DNA of 64,000 nucleotides from Gibbsiella quercinecans (lineage in GTDB: Bacteria > Pseudomonadota > Gammaproteobacteria > Enterobacterales > Enterobacteriaceae). A program made the translations under genes and the position numbers. The stretch spans positions 1,116,001-1,180,000 of the forward strand of contig NZ_CP014136.1 in NCBI RefSeq assembly GCF_002291425.1. Direction: 5' to 3'. A model generated the notes under the pieces. It was not told where the DNA came from. It ran no database searches and worked only from the letters and a program-made list of their open reading frames with translations. How positions within the stretch are numbered: the first letter of the stretch is position 1; the number at the start of each line of letters is the position of its first letter. This document shows positions 36,924 to 45,596 of the stretch, one piece after another.

Positions 36924-36951
36924 CAGGGCGCAACGTGTACGCTGCGCCCTG
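36924..36951. terminator. Hairpin between convergent UrtE-like gene and bioD
   Basis: CAGGGCGCA and TGCGCCCTG form a 9-bp stem in the 43-bp gap between the two convergent stop codons. It is likely a shared terminator, although T-tracts are short. Confidence 0.6.
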
Positions 36952-36961
36952 CTATTACGGT

Positions 36962-37642
36962 TCAGGCCGGCAACGCCCCTAAATCAAGATACTGGCCAAG
37001 CGGCTGGCGCTCAATCTGCGGCAAATGCGGGATTTCCCCCAACAGCGGCGCAGCCAGCATGCGGCGCAGAGTTGCCAGGTATTCCTGATGACGAACCCCA
37101 GGCGCCACCACATCATTCGCAATCCAACCGGCCAATGTTAACCCCGCCTGCGTAATGGCCTGTGCGGTCAACACCGCATGGTTGATGCAACCCAGTTTAA
37201 CGCCCACCACCAAAATCACCGGTAGCCGTTCCGCTTTTACCCAATCAGCAAAGGTATAGCTTTCCGACAGCGGGGTGAACCAACCGCCAGCCCCTTCAAC
37301 CAGCAGCCAGTCTGCGCGTTGCTCCAGATGACGCAGCCCGGCGGATAAATGTGCCGGATCGATTGGCCGCGCTTCAGCGGCGCTGACGATGTGCGGCGAC
37401 GTCGGCTCGGCGAAGGTGTAAGGGTTCACTTCGCTATAATCCAGCGTGACGCTGCTGTTGGCCTGCAGCGCCAACGCATCATCGTTACGCAGCCCCTGCG
37501 CCGTCATCACGCTGCCGGAAGCCACCGGCTTATAGCCCGCGCTGCGGTACCCTTGCTGGTTCGCCGCCTGCAGCAGCGCGCTGCTGGCCACGGTTTTCCC
37601 CACTTCAGTATCCGTCCCGGTGATAAACCAACGCTTAATCAC
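36962..37642 (-). CDS. bioD: Dethiobiotin synthetase
   Basis: 226 residues when started at the GTG at 37642, which aligns with the E. coli start ([17 protein letters not shown]) and has GGAG nine bases upstream; an ATG at 37657 would add five residues. ATP-dependent carboxylation of diaminopelargonic acid. The P-loop is GTDTEVGKT; YKPVASGS, EPTSPHIVSA, LVEGAGGWFTPLS and VVGVKLGCINHAVLTAQ are the substrate and nucleotide segments. It overlaps the end of bioC by eight bases and is the last gene of bioBFCD. Confidence 0.95.
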   Translation of the reverse strand: MIKRWFITGTDTEVGKTVASSALLQAANQQGYRSAGYKPVASGSVMTAQGLRNDDALALQANSSVTLDYSEVNPYTFAEPTSPHIVSAAEARPIDPAHLSAGLRHLEQRADWLLVEGAGGWFTPLSESYTFADWVKAERLPVILVVGVKLGCINHAVLTAQAITQAGLTLAGWIANDVVAPGVRHQEYLATLRRMLAAPLLGEIPHLPQIERQPLGQYLDLGALPA

Positions 37643-38402
37643 GATAAATGACTCCATAGGCTAAATGATAACTGAGCGGAAACTGCCCGTGCTGGCGAGG
37701 GTAAGAGGCCTGCAATGCAGCCAGCCGCCGGCGGGAAAGCAGCCCGGCCCCGCGCCCGCCGTGCAGGTGCGTCGCGCCGATGCCTTTCAATGAGCGCATC
37801 AGCGCTATGACATCCGGGTAGTCCAGGGTGTGCCAGGCAGCCTGCAACTGATGGCGATAGGTACCGCAGGCGGCGCCTATCTGCGTCAGCGGCAGAAAAT
37901 CATTCACGTGGCGCTCGCCGTCCACCAGTTGCCAGGCGTCCCCCAGTTCATACAGAGAACCTTGCGCCAGGGTGGAAAATAGGATCACCCCGCCGGGACG
38001 GGTGACCCGATACAGCTCCGCCAGCGCCTGCGGCAGGCTGGCGCACCATTGCATCACCAGGCTGCTGAAGCAGATATCCACCGCGGCGTCCGGCAACGGG
38101 ATGTGTTCGATATCCCCCAGCAGGTAATCGTCGGCCGCCTGTTGTTGGCGGGCGTAAGCCAGCATGCCGGGGGCCAGATCGAGCGCGGTGACCCGTTTCC
38201 CCTGTTCGCGCCAGTGGCGACTGAAATAGCCGGTGCCGCAGCCGGCATCCAATACGTGGCGGCCGGCGTGCGCCGCCCCCATCCCCAGTAAGCGTTCACC
38301 AACGCTGCGCTGCAAGACAGCCGCGGCGTCGTAGCTGCCGGCGGCGCGGCTGAAGGCCGAAGCGACCGCCAGTTTATTGACGGCGTCAAACGCTGACGGC
38401 AT
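37635..38402 (-). CDS. bioC: Malonyl-ACP O-methyltransferase
   Basis: 255-residue SAM-dependent methyltransferase that caps malonyl-ACP as a methyl ester so that fatty-acid synthesis can make the pimeloyl chain. Motif I is [46 protein letters not shown] and [16 protein letters not shown] are motifs II-IV. The C-terminal part [20 protein letters not shown] is BioC-specific. Its start overlaps the bioF end by 17 bases and its end overlaps bioD, so the operon is tightly coupled. Confidence 0.95.
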   Translation of the reverse strand: MPSAFDAVNKLAVASAFSRAAGSYDAAAVLQRSVGERLLGMGAAHAGRHVLDAGCGTGYFSRHWREQGKRVTALDLAPGMLAYARQQQAADDYLLGDIEHIPLPDAAVDICFSSLVMQWCASLPQALAELYRVTRPGGVILFSTLAQGSLYELGDAWQLVDGERHVNDFLPLTQIGAACGTYRHQLQAAWHTLDYPDVIALMRSLKGIGATHLHGGRGAGLLSRRRLAALQASYPRQHGQFPLSYHLAYGVIYRD

Positions 38403-39537
38403 GCAACACCTCCAGCAGGCGATCGATATCCTGTGGCTGGTGCGCCGCCGTCAGGGTGATGCGCAGCCGCGCGCCGCCCGGCGGTACCGTTGGCGGGCGG
38501 ATGGCGCTCACCCACAGGCCTTGCGCCCGCAGGCGCTGGGCCAGATCGAGCGCCCGCTGGTTATCCCCCACCAGCAGCGGCTGGATAGCGGTTTGCGAAT
38601 CGGTGAGCGTGAGCGGCATGCCCGCCACACCGGCGCGGAAGCGTTGAATATGCGCCTGAAGGCGCGCGCGCAACGCATCACCCTGCTGGATACGCTGCAA
38701 CGCCGCCTGCAGCGCGCAGGCCTGTGCCGGCGGCATGGCGGTGCTGTAAATCAGGTGGCGAGCAAACTGCAACAGGTACTCGGCCAGCGGTTCGTCGCAC
38801 AGCACTGCGGCGCCGCTGACGCCGAACGCTTTGCCGAAGGTCGCCACCAACACTTCCGGCCGCACCCCCTGCTGCCAGCAACTGCCTCGGCCCTGCTCGC
38901 CGCACACGCCGATGCCGTGCGCGTCGTCAACCATCAGCCAGGCGCCTGCCCGCCGGGTTAAACGGTGCAATTCAGCCAGCGGCGCGCTGTCGCCGTCCAT
39001 GCTGAATACCCCTTCGGTCACCGCCAGCGTCTGGCCGCCGCAGGGTTTATCCAGCAACGCCGCCAGCGCCGCGGGCTGGTTGTGGTGAAAGCGCCGCAGT
39101 TGCGCAGGTGAGTGAGCAGCCGCTTCCATTAACGAGGCATGGCTCAGCTTATCCGCCAAAATGCGATCGTCCGCCTGCATCAACGCCGCCAGCAACGCCT
39201 GATTGGCCGCATAGCCGGAAATGAACAACAGCGCGCGCGGGTAGCCAAGCCATGCTGCAAGCTGCTGCTCCAGCGCGTAATGGGCTTCGCTATAGCCGGT
39301 CACGTGGCCGGAGCCGCCGCTGCCTACGCCATAGCGCCGCGCGCCCTGCTGCCAAGCGGCGATAACCGCCTCATCCTGGCTCAGGCCGAGGTAATCATTA
39401 CCGGAGAAATTGAGGTAATGTTCGCCGTTAAGCTGAATCAGGCGGCCATTCCCCCCCTGGTTAACCTGCCGGCTGCGATAGGCAGCGGCTTGCCGCCGCG
39501 CTTCCAGCCCCTGGGCAATACGCTGCTGCCAGTCCAT
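38386..39537 (-). CDS. bioF: 8-amino-7-oxononanoate synthase
   Basis: 383-residue PLP enzyme that condenses pimeloyl-ACP (or CoA) with alanine. [77 protein letters not shown] and the PLP-lysine segment [16 protein letters not shown] appear in order. The start codon shares one base with the bioB stop codon (TAATG), typical for translational coupling. Confidence 0.96.
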   Translation of the reverse strand: MDWQQRIAQGLEARRQAAAYRSRQVNQGGNGRLIQLNGEHYLNFSGNDYLGLSQDEAVIAAWQQGARRYGVGSGGSGHVTGYSEAHYALEQQLAAWLGYPRALLFISGYAANQALLAALMQADDRILADKLSHASLMEAAAHSPAQLRRFHHNQPAALAALLDKPCGGQTLAVTEGVFSMDGDSAPLAELHRLTRRAGAWLMVDDAHGIGVCGEQGRGSCWQQGVRPEVLVATFGKAFGVSGAAVLCDEPLAEYLLQFARHLIYSTAMPPAQACALQAALQRIQQGDALRARLQAHIQRFRAGVAGMPLTLTDSQTAIQPLLVGDNQRALDLAQRLRAQGLWVSAIRPPTVPPGGARLRITLTAAHQPQDIDRLLEVLHAVSV

Positions 39538-40574
39538 TATAGCGCCGCGTTGTAATATTCAGCCGTATCGGCATTCAGCAACTGCCTCGCCAGCACCTGC
39601 TGCTGTTGATTATCGCCGTGCTCGGTTTCGGTTTGCTGTGGGTTCAGCCCCAGCTTGCGGAACAGCTGCAGGTCTTTGTCTTCTTCCGGGTTTGGCGTAG
39701 TCAGCAGCTTGCAACCGTAGAATATGGAGTTGGCGCCGGCCATAAAGCACATAGCCTGAGTCTGTTCATTCATCTGTTCACGCCCGGCGGACAGCCGCAC
39801 GTAGGAAGACGGCATCATAATGCGCGCCACGGCGATGGTGCGGATAAAATCAAACGGATCAACGTCTTCGTTATCCGCCAGCGGCGTGCCCTTGACCTTC
39901 ACCAGCATGTTGATCGGCACGCTTTCCGGTGGCTTGGGCAGATTGGCCAACTGCACCAGCAGGCCGGCGCGATCGCGCACCGTCTCCCCCAGCCCGACAA
40001 TGCCGCCGGAGCAGACTTTGATACCGGCTTCACGCACTTTTTCCAGCGTGTCCAGGCGCTCCTGATAGCTGCGGGTGGTGATGATGTTGCCGTAGAATTC
40101 CGGCGAAGTGTCCAGGTTGTGGTTGTAATAATCCAGCCCGGCCTCCGCCAGCCGCTCCGCCTGATCGTTATTCAGGGTGCCCAGCGTCATGCAGGTTTCC
40201 AGCCCCATGGCCTTCACGCCCTGCACCATTTGCTGCAGGTAGGGCATATCGCGCTCGTGCGGGTTTTTCCAGGCGGCGCCCATGCAAAAACGGGTGGACC
40301 CGGCGGCTTTGGCCTTGCGCGCCGAAACCAGCACCTGTTCCACCTGCATCAGGCGCTCGGCTTCCAGCCCGGTCTTGTAACGCGAGCTTTGCGGGCAATA
40401 TTTGCAGTCTTCCGGGCAGGCGCCGGTTTTGATCGACAACAGCGTGCTCACCTGCACCTGGCGCGGGTCGAAGTGCTGGCGGTGCACGGTTTGCGCTTCA
40501 AACAACAGCTCAAGCAAAGGTTTTTCAAACAGGGCTTGGGCACGCCCTACGGTCCAGTGAATGCGGTCAGCCAT
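39537..40574 (-). CDS. bioB: Biotin synthase
   Basis: 345 residues from the ATG at 40574; E. coli BioB has 346. Radical SAM enzyme that inserts sulfur into dethiobiotin. The SAM cluster cysteines are Cys53, Cys57 and Cys60 in [15 protein letters not shown], and the [2Fe-2S] ligands lie in [19 protein letters not shown] and [15 protein letters not shown] with the arginine in [10 protein letters not shown]. It is the first gene of the leftward operon; its promoter overlaps the BirA operator at 40627-40660. Confidence 0.96.
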   Translation of the reverse strand: MADRIHWTVGRAQALFEKPLLELLFEAQTVHRQHFDPRQVQVSTLLSIKTGACPEDCKYCPQSSRYKTGLEAERLMQVEQVLVSARKAKAAGSTRFCMGAAWKNPHERDMPYLQQMVQGVKAMGLETCMTLGTLNNDQAERLAEAGLDYYNHNLDTSPEFYGNIITTRSYQERLDTLEKVREAGIKVCSGGIVGLGETVRDRAGLLVQLANLPKPPESVPINMLVKVKGTPLADNEDVDPFDFIRTIAVARIMMPSSYVRLSAGREQMNEQTQAMCFMAGANSIFYGCKLLTTPNPEEDKDLQLFRKLGLNPQQTETEHGDNQQQQVLARQLLNADTAEYYNAAL

Positions 40575-40626
40575 TATGGCGTCTCCAAAATAAAAAAGTC
40601 TCGTCAGTTTAAATATTGTGGATATA

Positions 40627-40660
40627 CTGTCAACCATTCGGTAATCAAATTGGTTTACAA
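40627..40660. promoter_or_regulatory. BirA operator with divergent bioA/bioB promoters
   Basis: Half sites CTGTCAACC (40627-40635) and GGTTTACAA (40652-40660) are separated by 16 bp, as in TTGTAAACC-N16-GGTTTACAA bound by BirA-biotinoyl-AMP. The right half site is perfect. On the minus strand TTGACA (complement of 40628-40633) can act as the bioB -35 element. The right half ends two bases before the bioA ATG. Confidence 0.88.
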
Positions 40661-40662
40661 GT

Positions 40663-41937
40663 ATGTCGCTATCCCCTTCGGCGCTCGAATTTGATCGGCG
40701 CCACATCTGGCACCCCTACACCTCAATGAGCCATCCATTACCCTGCTACCCGGTGGAAGCCGCCAGCGGCGTAGAGCTGCAGTTGGCCGACGGTCGGCGC
40801 CTGGTAGACGGCATGTCATCCTGGTGGGCGGCAATCCACGGCTATAACCACCCGCGCCTGAACCAGGCCGCCTGCCAGCAATTGGAAAAAATGGCGCACG
40901 TGATGTTTGGCGGTATTACCCATCCAAGCGCGATTGCGTTGTGCCAAAAATTGGTGGCGATGACGCCCGAACGGCTGGAATGCGTATTCCTGGCGGATTC
41001 CGGCTCGGTGGCGGTAGAAGTGGCAATGAAAATGGCCTTGCAGTATTGGCAGGCGAAAGGCGAACGCCGGCAGCGCTTCCTGACGCTGCGCCATGGCTAC
41101 CACGGCGACACGCTGGGCGCCATGTCGGTGTGCGATCCGGATAACTCCATGCATAGCCTGTATCAGGGCTATCTGGCGCCGCATCTGTTTGCACGCGCGC
41201 CACAGAGCCGGTTCGGCGGCGTTTGGGATGAGCAGGACATCACCCCGTTTAAACAACTGCTGGAACAGCATGCCGGCGAGATTGCCGCCGTGATTCTGGA
41301 GCCGGTAGTGCAAGGCGCCGGCGGCATGCGTATCTACCACCCCACCTACTTACAACGCGTGCGCGAACTGTGCGATCGCTATCAGGTGCTATTGATTGCC
41401 GATGAAATCGCCACCGGCTTTGGCCGCACCGGCACGCTGTTCGCCTGCGAACACGCTGCGGTGGTGCCGGATATTCTGTGCCTGGGCAAGGCACTGACTG
41501 GCGGCTACATGACGTTATCCGCCACCCTGACCAGCAGACAGGTGGCGGAAACCATCAGCAACGGCGCGGCGGGCTGTTTTATGCACGGGCCAACCTTTAT
41601 GGGCAACCCGCTGGCGTGCGCGGTGGCTTGCGCCAGCCTGGATTTACTGGCGGAGAACCATTGGCAGCAGCAGGTTGCAGCGATCGAAACGCAGCTGAAA
41701 CAGCAGTTGTTGCCGCTGGCGCACATGCCGAAAGTGGCCGACGTGCGCGTACTGGGCGCCATCGGCGTGGTTGAGATGCATGATGCGGTGGATGTGGCGC
41801 AGTTGCAGAAAGGCTTTGTCGCGCGCGGTGTGTGGATCAGGCCGTTCGGCAAGCTCATCTACCTGATGCCGCCCTATATCATTCAGCTCGAACAGCTCAG
41901 CCGGCTCACGGCCGCGGTTGCCGAAGCCGTACGTTGA
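40663..41937 (+). CDS. bioA: Adenosylmethionine-8-amino-7-oxononanoate aminotransferase
   Basis: 424-residue class III aminotransferase making 7,8-diaminopelargonic acid with SAM as amino donor. [73 protein letters not shown] and the PLP-lysine segment [12 protein letters not shown] (Lys near residue 276) match BioA throughout. The start is fixed by similarity of the first 20 residues, which puts the ATG two bases after the BirA operator with no clear ribosome site. Confidence 0.95.
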   Translation: MSLSPSALEFDRRHIWHPYTSMSHPLPCYPVEAASGVELQLADGRRLVDGMSSWWAAIHGYNHPRLNQAACQQLEKMAHVMFGGITHPSAIALCQKLVAMTPERLECVFLADSGSVAVEVAMKMALQYWQAKGERRQRFLTLRHGYHGDTLGAMSVCDPDNSMHSLYQGYLAPHLFARAPQSRFGGVWDEQDITPFKQLLEQHAGEIAAVILEPVVQGAGGMRIYHPTYLQRVRELCDRYQVLLIADEIATGFGRTGTLFACEHAAVVPDILCLGKALTGGYMTLSATLTSRQVAETISNGAAGCFMHGPTFMGNPLACAVACASLDLLAENHWQQQVAAIETQLKQQLLPLAHMPKVADVRVLGAIGVVEMHDAVDVAQLQKGFVARGVWIRPFGKLIYLMPPYIIQLEQLSRLTAAVAEAVR

Positions 41938-41964
41938 CGGCCAGGCCCCGCCCGGGGCCTGGCG

Positions 41965-42366
41965 CTACCAATGCTGGTTCAAGTAACGGGCCAGCCAAAC
42001 CAGGCACAGGATCCATAGCGCAATAATCACCACCATCGCCAGGCGGCCGGTCGGGTTATCCATACGCTTTTGCGCCCTGGCGCGAAACTCTTGCATCAAT
42101 GGTTTCGGGATAAGACGCACCGCCAGCATGATGCCGAGCGGCACTAGGATCACGTCGTCCAGATAGCCGAATACCGGGATAAAATCCGGGATCAGATCGA
42201 TAGGCGATACGGCATAACCCGCCACCAACAGGGCGATAAGTTTGGCATACCAGGGCGTGCGCCGATCGCGCGCGGCCAACCACAATGCATAAATGTCGCG
42301 TTTGATGCCGTTGGCCCAGCGGCGCAGCCAGCCAAACCAAGGCGAACGTTTTTTAAAAGAGATCAT
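41965..42366 (-). CDS. DUF1232 (YkvA-type) membrane protein
   Basis: 133 residues. RDIYALWLAARDRRTPWYAK, LLVAGYAVSPIDLIPDFIPV and GYLDDVILVPLGIMLAVRLI are the DUF1232 signature, a short double-helix membrane domain. A last helix, AMVVIIALWILCLVWLARYL, follows. Function unknown. It starts two bases after the dmeR stop codon on the same strand, so it is probably the second gene of a dmeR operon and might contribute to metal homeostasis by association. Confidence 0.8.
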   Translation of the reverse strand: MISFKKRSPWFGWLRRWANGIKRDIYALWLAARDRRTPWYAKLIALLVAGYAVSPIDLIPDFIPVFGYLDDVILVPLGIMLAVRLIPKPLMQEFRARAQKRMDNPTGRLAMVVIIALWILCLVWLARYLNQHW

Positions 42367-42368
42367 GG

Positions 42369-42644
42369 TTATTTCATATAAGTGCGTAAAACGGACATCA
42401 GTTGTTCAACGTCCTGCTCGCGCTGCTGGGGCGTTGCGTCTTCCGCCGCCAGATGATTGCGCACGTGCCCTTCCAATACCTGAGCCATCAAGCCATTGAC
42501 CGCGCCGCGTACCGCCGCAATTTGTTGCAGGATCTCAGAACATTCACTCCCGCTCTCCAATGCGCGCTCCAGCGCATCAGCCTGCCCTTTGATGCGACGC
42601 ACCCGCGCCAATAGCTTCTTTTGATCTTTGATCGTATGGCTCAT
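42369..42644 (-). CDS. dmeR: RcnR/FrmR-family metal-sensing repressor, probable DmeR
   Basis: 91-residue all-helical CsoR/RcnR-type repressor. It starts SHTIKDQKKLLARVRRIKGQ; Cys35 in SGSECSEILQQIAAVRGAVN and His60 in VLEGHVRNHL are the conserved metal or thiol ligands. The His at position 3 (with the N-terminal amine) is that of nickel/cobalt sensors. It is divergent from the DmeF exporter gene and the shared 79-bp gap holds an RcnR-style palindrome, which supports a Co/Ni role over the formaldehyde sensor FrmR. Confidence 0.8.
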   Translation of the reverse strand: MSHTIKDQKKLLARVRRIKGQADALERALESGSECSEILQQIAAVRGAVNGLMAQVLEGHVRNHLAAEDATPQQREQDVEQLMSVLRTYMK

Positions 42645-42665
42645 AAACGATTTCCGTTTGTTAAC

Positions 42666-42685
42666 TACTATACTGGGGTATAGTA
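42666..42685. promoter_or_regulatory. Probable DmeR operator
   Basis: TACTATACTGGGGTATAGTA: the arms TACTATAC and GTATAGTA are perfect 8-bp inverted repeats around TGGG. RcnR-type repressors read a G-tract flanked by TACT/AGTA, as here. The site lies midway between the dmeR and dmeF starts and can control both. Confidence 0.75.
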
Positions 42686-42723
42686 TAATTTATCATTCAC
42701 CCATGACGTAGGGACTTGTCATT

Positions 42724-43686
42724 ATGCCTTCATCCACATTAACCGTCCGGCCACAACATAATCACATTTTTGACGATGGGAATCCATTGGCAGAAAAGCA
42801 CACCCGTTGGGCGGCCATCCTCACCGCGGCGATGATGGTCATTGAGATTGTCTGCGGCTGGTTGTTCAACTCGATGGCACTGCTGGCGGACGGTTGGCAC
42901 ATGAGTTCACACGCGCTGGCAATGGGGCTTTCCGTGTTGGCCTATACTGCCGCCCGCAGGTTGGCGAATAACCGCCGCTTCAGCCTCGGCACCTGGAAAA
43001 TCGAAGTGCTGGCAGGCTATACCAGCGCGGTTCTGCTGGTAGTAGTTGCCGTGTTGATGCTGTTCCAGTCTGTCGAACGCCTCTTCACGCCAACGCCGAT
43101 CCACTACAGTGAAGCCATCGCCATTGGCGTTGCCGGGCTGGCGGTTAACCTGATTTGCGCCTGGCTGTTGCGCGCGACGCCGGATCACGGGCATGGGCAT
43201 GGGCATCATCACGGCCACGGCGAAGATCTCAACCTGCGCTCGGCCTATTTGCACGTGCTGGCCGACGCCGCCACCTCGGTGCTGGCCATTCTGGCGCTGG
43301 TGGGCGGCCTGCTATGGGGCGCCGCCTGGCTTGATCCACTGATCGGGATCGTCGGTGCCGGGTTGGTTGCCGCTTGGGCCTATAGCCTGCTGCGTGAAAC
43401 GGGAAAGATCCTGCTGGATGCCGAAATGGATAACCCGCTGGTTGAGGAGATTAAAGACACGCTGGCCCACTCCGGCTATAGATTAACCCTGACCGATCTG
43501 CACCTGGGCCGCATCGGCAAAGGGAAATATCACTGCATATTGGCGCTAAGCAGCCCAGATGCTACTCTCACGCCCGAACGCGTGCGCCAATTGCTGCGCG
43601 CGCACAATGCGTTGGTGCATATCACGGTGGAAATCAGCCACCCAACGCCAACGGTTGTATTGTTCAGGCAAAACGATCTAGTTTAA
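42724..43686 (+). CDS. dmeF: CDF-family cobalt/nickel efflux transporter DmeF
   Basis: 320-residue cation diffusion facilitator with six membrane helices. The start PSSTLTVRPQHNHIFDDGNPLAEKHT with its His residues is typical of DmeF. MMVIEIVCGWLFNSMALLADGWHMSSHALAMG carries the transport-site His/Asp, and helix V VLADAATSVLAILALVGG the second. A His-rich loop (DHGHGHGHHHGHGED, near 158-172) lies between helices IV and V. The cytoplasmic C-terminal domain follows. It exports Co2+ and Ni2+ to the periplasm in exchange for protons. Divergent from its likely repressor gene. Confidence 0.88.
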   Translation: MPSSTLTVRPQHNHIFDDGNPLAEKHTRWAAILTAAMMVIEIVCGWLFNSMALLADGWHMSSHALAMGLSVLAYTAARRLANNRRFSLGTWKIEVLAGYTSAVLLVVVAVLMLFQSVERLFTPTPIHYSEAIAIGVAGLAVNLICAWLLRATPDHGHGHGHHHGHGEDLNLRSAYLHVLADAATSVLAILALVGGLLWGAAWLDPLIGIVGAGLVAAWAYSLLRETGKILLDAEMDNPLVEEIKDTLAHSGYRLTLTDLHLGRIGKGKYHCILALSSPDATLTPERVRQLLRAHNALVHITVEISHPTPTVVLFRQNDLV

Positions 43687-43718
43687 GAGTTCGCTTTTCT
43701 CGACAACCAGGAGTCATC

Positions 43719-44201
43719 ATGGCTTTTCGTTTGTACAGTAATGATCTGCAAGACGGCGCCAAAATGCCTGAAAAGCAGGTGTTCAATGGCATGGGCTATC
43801 AGGGCGAGAACCTTTCGCCGCACCTGGCCTGGGATGGGGCGCCGGAAGGCACTAAAAGTTTTGTGATCACCGCTTACGATCCCGATGCGCCGACCGGTTC
43901 CGGCTGGTGGCACTGGACCGTCGCCAATATCCCGGCCGACGTGCGTGAGCTGCCGCAAGGGGCCGGCTCGGGCAAACCGGGGCTGCCAGCGGGTGCAGTG
44001 CAGGGCCGCACCGACTTCGGTAAAGCCGGCTATGGCGGCGCAGCGCCGCCACAGGGCGAAAGCCACCGCTACCAGTTCACGGTATACGCGCTGGATGTCG
44101 ATCACATTGACGTTGATGAAGGTTCAAGCGGCGCTCTGGTAGGCTTTAACGTGCACTTCCATACGCTGGGCAGTGCGGCACTGACGGTAATCTACAGCTA
44201 A
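43719..44201 (+). CDS. ybhB: PEBP family protein YbhB
   Basis: 160-residue phosphatidylethanolamine-binding-protein fold; E. coli YbhB has 158. VFNGMGYQGENLSPHLAWDG, YDPDAPTGSGWWHWTVANIP (the DPDxP motif of the anion pocket) and GYGGAAPPQGESHRYQFTVY (the GxHR-like motif) are intact. It may act as a small inhibitor or ligand carrier; no defined role. It stands next to bioA in E. coli; here the DmeRF block has entered between them. Confidence 0.94.
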   Translation: MAFRLYSNDLQDGAKMPEKQVFNGMGYQGENLSPHLAWDGAPEGTKSFVITAYDPDAPTGSGWWHWTVANIPADVRELPQGAGSGKPGLPAGAVQGRTDFGKAGYGGAAPPQGESHRYQFTVYALDVDHIDVDEGSSGALVGFNVHFHTLGSAALTVIYS

Positions 44202-44218
44202 CCCCGCGAATAATAATC

Positions 44219-44241
44219 AGGGCGCAACGGCGTTGCGCCCT
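44219..44241. terminator. Hairpin between convergent ybhB and pgl
   Basis: AGGGCGCAAC and GTTGCGCCCT form a 10-bp stem around GGC in the 53-bp gap between convergent stop codons. T-tracts are weak on both strands, but position suggests a shared terminator. Confidence 0.65.
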
Positions 44242-44254
44242 CAATCTTACCGCT

Positions 44255-45250
44255 TTACTGCGCCAGAATGCTTACCCACATCGGGCCTTTACCCACCGGG
44301 TAACGCGCCAGCGTTTTCAATGTGCCATCCGCGCTATTAATCGCATAGACCGCAATATGATCGGACTGCTGCCCGGCGGAAATCACATAGCGCCCACTGT
44401 GATCGATATTAAAGCCGCGCGGCTGCTGTTCCGTAGGGTGGTGCCCGACGACGCTCAGCGCGCTGCCGTCTTGCGCCACGCGGAAAATCGTCAGAATGCT
44501 GGCGGTGCGATCGCTGGTATACAGGAAGCGGCCATCCGGCGTGATGTGGATATCCGCCGCCCAACGGGTGCCGCTGAAATCCGCGGGCATAACGTCGAGC
44601 GTCTGCACCGTGGTGTATTTTTTGCCGTCTTCGCCGATCGCCAGCACATCCACCGTGCTGTCCAGTTCATTAACGCAATACGCATAACGTTGATTGGGAT
44701 GGAAAGCCATGTGGCGTGGGCCGGCGCCGCTGGCAGCGTCGATCTCTGGCTGGCTATGGGGCGCCAGTTGCCCCTGTGGGCTCAGATCAAACAGGCGAAT
44801 GCGGTCTTCCTTCAGGCACGGGATCAGCACCAGTTGGTTGGTCGGATCGATATTCGCCGAGTGCGGCGCCGTCAAACCGTTGATTTCCTGCAGCGGCGCG
44901 GCCACAACGCCATCTTCGCCGATCGGGCTGACGCTGGCACAGTTGCCGCTGTATGAAACCGAGAACAAATAACGCCCCTGCAAATCGGTGGAAATATGCG
45001 TCGGCCCACCCGGCAACGGCGCCATCCCGGCCTCCTGCAGCCTGCCGTCCTCATCGATACGGTAGCTCACCACGCCAAAGGCGGGGCGGACGCCAACGTA
45101 CAGATAGCGTTTGTCCGGATGAATGGCGATCGGCTGCACCTGCCCGGGTACGTCAACGGTCTGCAGCAGTGCCAACGCACCGGCATCATCCAATTGCCAT
45201 ACGTGAATCTGCTGGCTTTCCGGGCTGGCGACATAAACGATTTGCTTCAT
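44255..45250 (-). CDS. pgl: 6-phosphogluconolactonase
   Basis: 331-residue seven-bladed beta propeller, the E. coli-type (YbhE) lactonase of the oxidative pentose phosphate pathway. [78 protein letters not shown] and [20 protein letters not shown] are successive blades, with the conserved arginine/histidine pair GPRHM. GGAGC precedes the ATG. Neighbouring ybhB and ybhA are as in E. coli, except that a permease gene lies between pgl and ybhA. Confidence 0.96.
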   Translation of the reverse strand: MKQIVYVASPESQQIHVWQLDDAGALALLQTVDVPGQVQPIAIHPDKRYLYVGVRPAFGVVSYRIDEDGRLQEAGMAPLPGGPTHISTDLQGRYLFSVSYSGNCASVSPIGEDGVVAAPLQEINGLTAPHSANIDPTNQLVLIPCLKEDRIRLFDLSPQGQLAPHSQPEIDAASGAGPRHMAFHPNQRYAYCVNELDSTVDVLAIGEDGKKYTTVQTLDVMPADFSGTRWAADIHITPDGRFLYTSDRTASILTIFRVAQDGSALSVVGHHPTEQQPRGFNIDHSGRYVISAGQQSDHIAVYAINSADGTLKTLARYPVGKGPMWVSILAQ

Positions 45251-45596
45251 TTGGGCTCCTTGAACAGGGTAAAAGAGAAACCGGTTTCATTTTTGCGGTT
45301 TTCCTTAGCTTACCTCAGGCGCCGGCCGTCGGCTATCGGTGTGCGTGCGCATTGCGGCGTTTATAGCCAATTTATTTACCCGCTTGCTCTCGGTTAAATA
45401 ACCCGAAAATTCATCAAAGTTATTAATAAAAGATAAATAATATTCTTGATAAATATTTTTTTAAAAATGCGTCTTTTTTTGCATTTTTTCCCCTGAAGCG
45501 ATCCAGCCCCCTGATTTGAACCTATTTTCACGCTACAAAAACAACCGGTTAAATCATCATACTAATAATTTTTCGCCTGCGCAGTTAGGGAGCTTT
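45251..45596. other. AT-rich intergenic region between pgl and the lactate permease gene
   Basis: 346 bp with no supportable gene. The centre (about 45400-45490) is very AT-rich and includes AAATGC(GTCTTTTTTT)GCATTTTT, which could fold. It should carry the divergent promoters of pgl and the permease. Confidence 0.5.

Noticed and set aside
39606-40694. Long plus-strand frame (362 codons) opposite bioB
   Set aside because: It is His/Gln/Arg-rich antisense translation of a confirmed gene, typical for GC-rich DNA. The same applies to frames opposite the SAHH-like gene (11268-12290), uvrB (34397-35191), modF (52666-53814), scrA (54374-55420) and scrY (55520-56509).
42369-42644. Assignment as FrmR (formaldehyde sensor)
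   Set aside because: The sequence has FrmR-like segments, but the divergent DmeF exporter and the TACT-G-tract operator favour a cobalt/nickel sensor.
44202-45250. Phage lambda-type attB between the gal and bio regions
   Set aside because: The E. coli attachment site lies between gal and bio, but no GCTTTTTTATACTAA-like core was seen near ybhB or pgl.
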